Below, piece after piece: positions 62,782-64,000 of a stretch of DNA of 64,000 nt (positions within the stretch are counted from its first letter, which is position 1; every line of letters starts with the position of its first letter). The notes below the pieces were generated by a model. The model did not search any database, was not told where the DNA came from, and saw nothing but the letters and a program-made list of their open reading frames with translations. Location of the stretch: the NCBI GenBank assembly GCA_014946745.1, contig JADCRD010000003.1, forward strand, positions 620,001 through 684,000, written 5' to 3'. Both the position numbers and the translations under genes were made by a program. Source of the DNA: Lysobacterales bacterium. Its GTDB lineage: Bacteria > Pseudomonadota > Gammaproteobacteria > Xanthomonadales > Xanthomonadaceae.

Positions 62782-64000
62782 GTGATCCGTCGCGCCCGTC
62801 TGCACCGCGCCATCCTCTCCGCCCTTGCCCTCGCCAGTTTTGGCGCACAGGCCCAGACGCCCGCGACGCCCGACAGCGCGAACGCGGCCGAGCTCGACCG
62901 GGTCGAGGTGCGCGGCGCCATCATCTACCGCGACCGCACTGAGGCGCCGGCCACGCTCAGCTACGACCTCGAATACTTCCAGCGCTTCGAGCCCCTGACC
63001 GTCGGCGACATGCTGAAGCGCGTGCCCAGCGTGGCCTTTCTCGGCGACGTGCTGGAGTACGACGGCGTACGCCTGCGCGGCCTGGACCCGGGCTATACGC
63101 AGATCTTGATCAACGGCGAGCGCGTGCCCGGTGGCGGCCTGGACCGCAGCTTCTTCGTTGATCGCATTCCGGCCGAGCTGGTCGAGCGCATCGAAATCCT
63201 CCGCTCGGCCTCGGCCGATCGCAGCGGCGATGCGGTGGCGGGCTCGCTCAATATCGTGCTCCGCGATGGCTACTCGCTGGACGGCGGCTACCTGCGCATT
63301 GGCGCGCTGGACTACCGCGACGAGAGCGAACCGCTGGCCGGCGCCGTCTGGGGCGGTGAGGCGCTGGGCGGCCAGCTGCTGGCCGGCTTCAACGTGCAGG
63401 GCCGGCGCAGCCCCAAGGACAAGTTCAGTCAGCGCTTCGACGAGCCCGGCGGCGAGCTCGACAACACCGAAGTGCAGACCGACGTGCGCAGCGGCGAGGA
63501 CTACGCCTTCAATCTCGACTATCGGGTGGCGGCGGGCGAGGGTGAGCTGGGCCTGCGCGCCTTCTACGTGCGCACGGATCGTCTGCAGGACGAGGATTCG
63601 CTGGAGTACGCCGCCGGCATCGCCACGCAGGCCAACCTGCAGACGGTGAACGACAACGACCTCGATATCCGCACCGACAACTGGTCGCTGGGCCTCGACT
63701 ACACCCTGCCGATGGCCGGCGGCGAGACGCGCGTCCGGCTGGGCCACGCCGGCTTCGACGACGACCAGTCGGAGTTCGAGTACGAGACCGAATACCTGCG
63801 CGATGCGCTGCCCTTTCCGGACGCAGATCGGTTTACCGGCGACCTGATCGAGTTCGATCTGGAGGATCGCGAGACCACCGCCGAGCTGCGCCACACGCGC
63901 GACCTGCACAACGCCCGCCTGCGCTTCGGCCTCGACTACACCGCGAAGCGCCGTGACACCTCGCTGCTGGAAGTGCGCAATCGCTTCACCATCGCCAACG
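62782..64000 (+). CDS. TonB-dependent receptor, N-terminal part (runs off window)
   Basis: About 406 codons from a GTG at 62782 to the window end with no stop. There is a signal peptide (LSALALASFGAQAQ), then a plug domain (LDRVEVRGAIIYRDRTEAPATLSYDLEYFQRFEPLTVGDMLKRVPSV, YDGVRLRGLDPGYTQILINGERV, IPAELVERIEILRSASADRSGDAVAGSLNIVLRDG) and early barrel strands. The pattern is that of smaller siderophore/colicin-type receptors, different from the 972-residue receptor at 53 kb. The ligand is unknown. It is divergent from fabAB. Confidence 0.9.
   Translation, partial: MIRRARLHRAILSALALASFGAQAQTPATPDSANAAELDRVEVRGAIIYRDRTEAPATLSYDLEYFQRFEPLTVGDMLKRVPSVAFLGDVLEYDGVRLRGLDPGYTQILINGERVPGGGLDRSFFVDRIPAELVERIEILRSASADRSGDAVAGSLNIVLRDGYSLDGGYLRIGALDYRDESEPLAGAVWGGEALGGQLLAGFNVQGRRSPKDKFSQRFDEPGGELDNTEVQTDVRSGEDYAFNLDYRVAAGEGELGLRAFYVRTDRLQDEDSLEYAAGIATQANLQTVNDNDLDIRTDNWSLGLDYTLPMAGGETRVRLGHAGFDDDQSEFEYETEYLRDALPFPDADRFTGDLIEFDLEDRETTAELRHTRDLHNARLRFGLDYTAKRRDTSLLEVRNRFTIAN

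Overview
The window is about 64 kb of high-GC DNA, densely coded on both strands. The gene content and the order glyA-nrdR-GNAT-ribD-ribE-ribBA-ribH-nusB-thiL-pgpA point to a gammaproteobacterium of the Xanthomonadales (Xanthomonadaceae/Lysobacteraceae). An L2-like class A beta-lactamase, TonB receptors paired with S9 peptidases, and dispersed GGGATTGGGG-type intergenic repeats fit that placement. The genus cannot be fixed from the sequence alone.

Layout. 0-13.4 kb: the start of an alkane hydroxylase gene (alkB) divergent from an AraC regulator, a beta-lactamase, an RcnB-like basic periplasmic protein, a methyltransferase, a DUF3297 protein, a histidine phosphatase, a class V aminotransferase, a Cache-type membrane diguanylate cyclase, a secreted tricorn-like protease and Hsp33. 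13.4-24.6 kb: cell-wall genes (mtgA, mltB, rlpA, dacC) mixed with two sigma/anti-sigma modules, one of them linked to an EF-hand protein and a Spy/CnrX-like periplasmic sensor, then ybeD-lipB-lipA. 24.6-33.4 kb: prc, a YdjM-like membrane hydrolase, divergent lrp/ald, a GT41 (SPINDLY-like) glycosyltransferase and glyA. 33.7-41.8 kb: nrdR, the riboflavin genes, nusB, thiL, pgpA and tag. 41.9-46.8 kb: a protein built of VNGSI repeats, gpmI, envC and ctpA. 46.9-52.7 kb: a tyrosine/homogentisate catabolic cluster (MarR regulator, hppD, hmgA, fumarylacetoacetase, maiA). 53.1-64 kb: a TonB receptor, an S9 peptidase, an IS3-family transposase remnant, a two-gene PqqD-like/M50 peptidase locus, fabA-fabB and the start of a second TonB receptor.

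The least ordinary content lies between and at the edges of core genes. (1) A DUF559 endonuclease gene sits inside the tyrosine operon, exactly bracketed by 38-bp inverted repeats, and a cargo-free inverted pair of the same family lies at 28.4 kb. This looks like a small endonuclease-linked mobile unit. (2) A ~92-bp palindromic element occurs as two perfectly identical inverted copies on either side of ribBA, with diverged relatives near ribE, nrdR and lrp. (3) GGGATTGGGG arrays occur as inverted pairs in many intergenic gaps and supply coding sequence to the ends of RibD and RibE. (4) The PqqD-like/M50 pair next to an IS relic has atypical base use and looks like an acquired peptide-maturation or export locus without an obvious precursor.

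Functionally the window is mostly housekeeping: envelope biogenesis, lipoate, riboflavin, thiamine diphosphate and unsaturated fatty acid synthesis, with tyrosine degradation and peptide uptake as the main catabolic modules. No tRNA, rRNA, CRISPR array or complete insertion sequence was seen.
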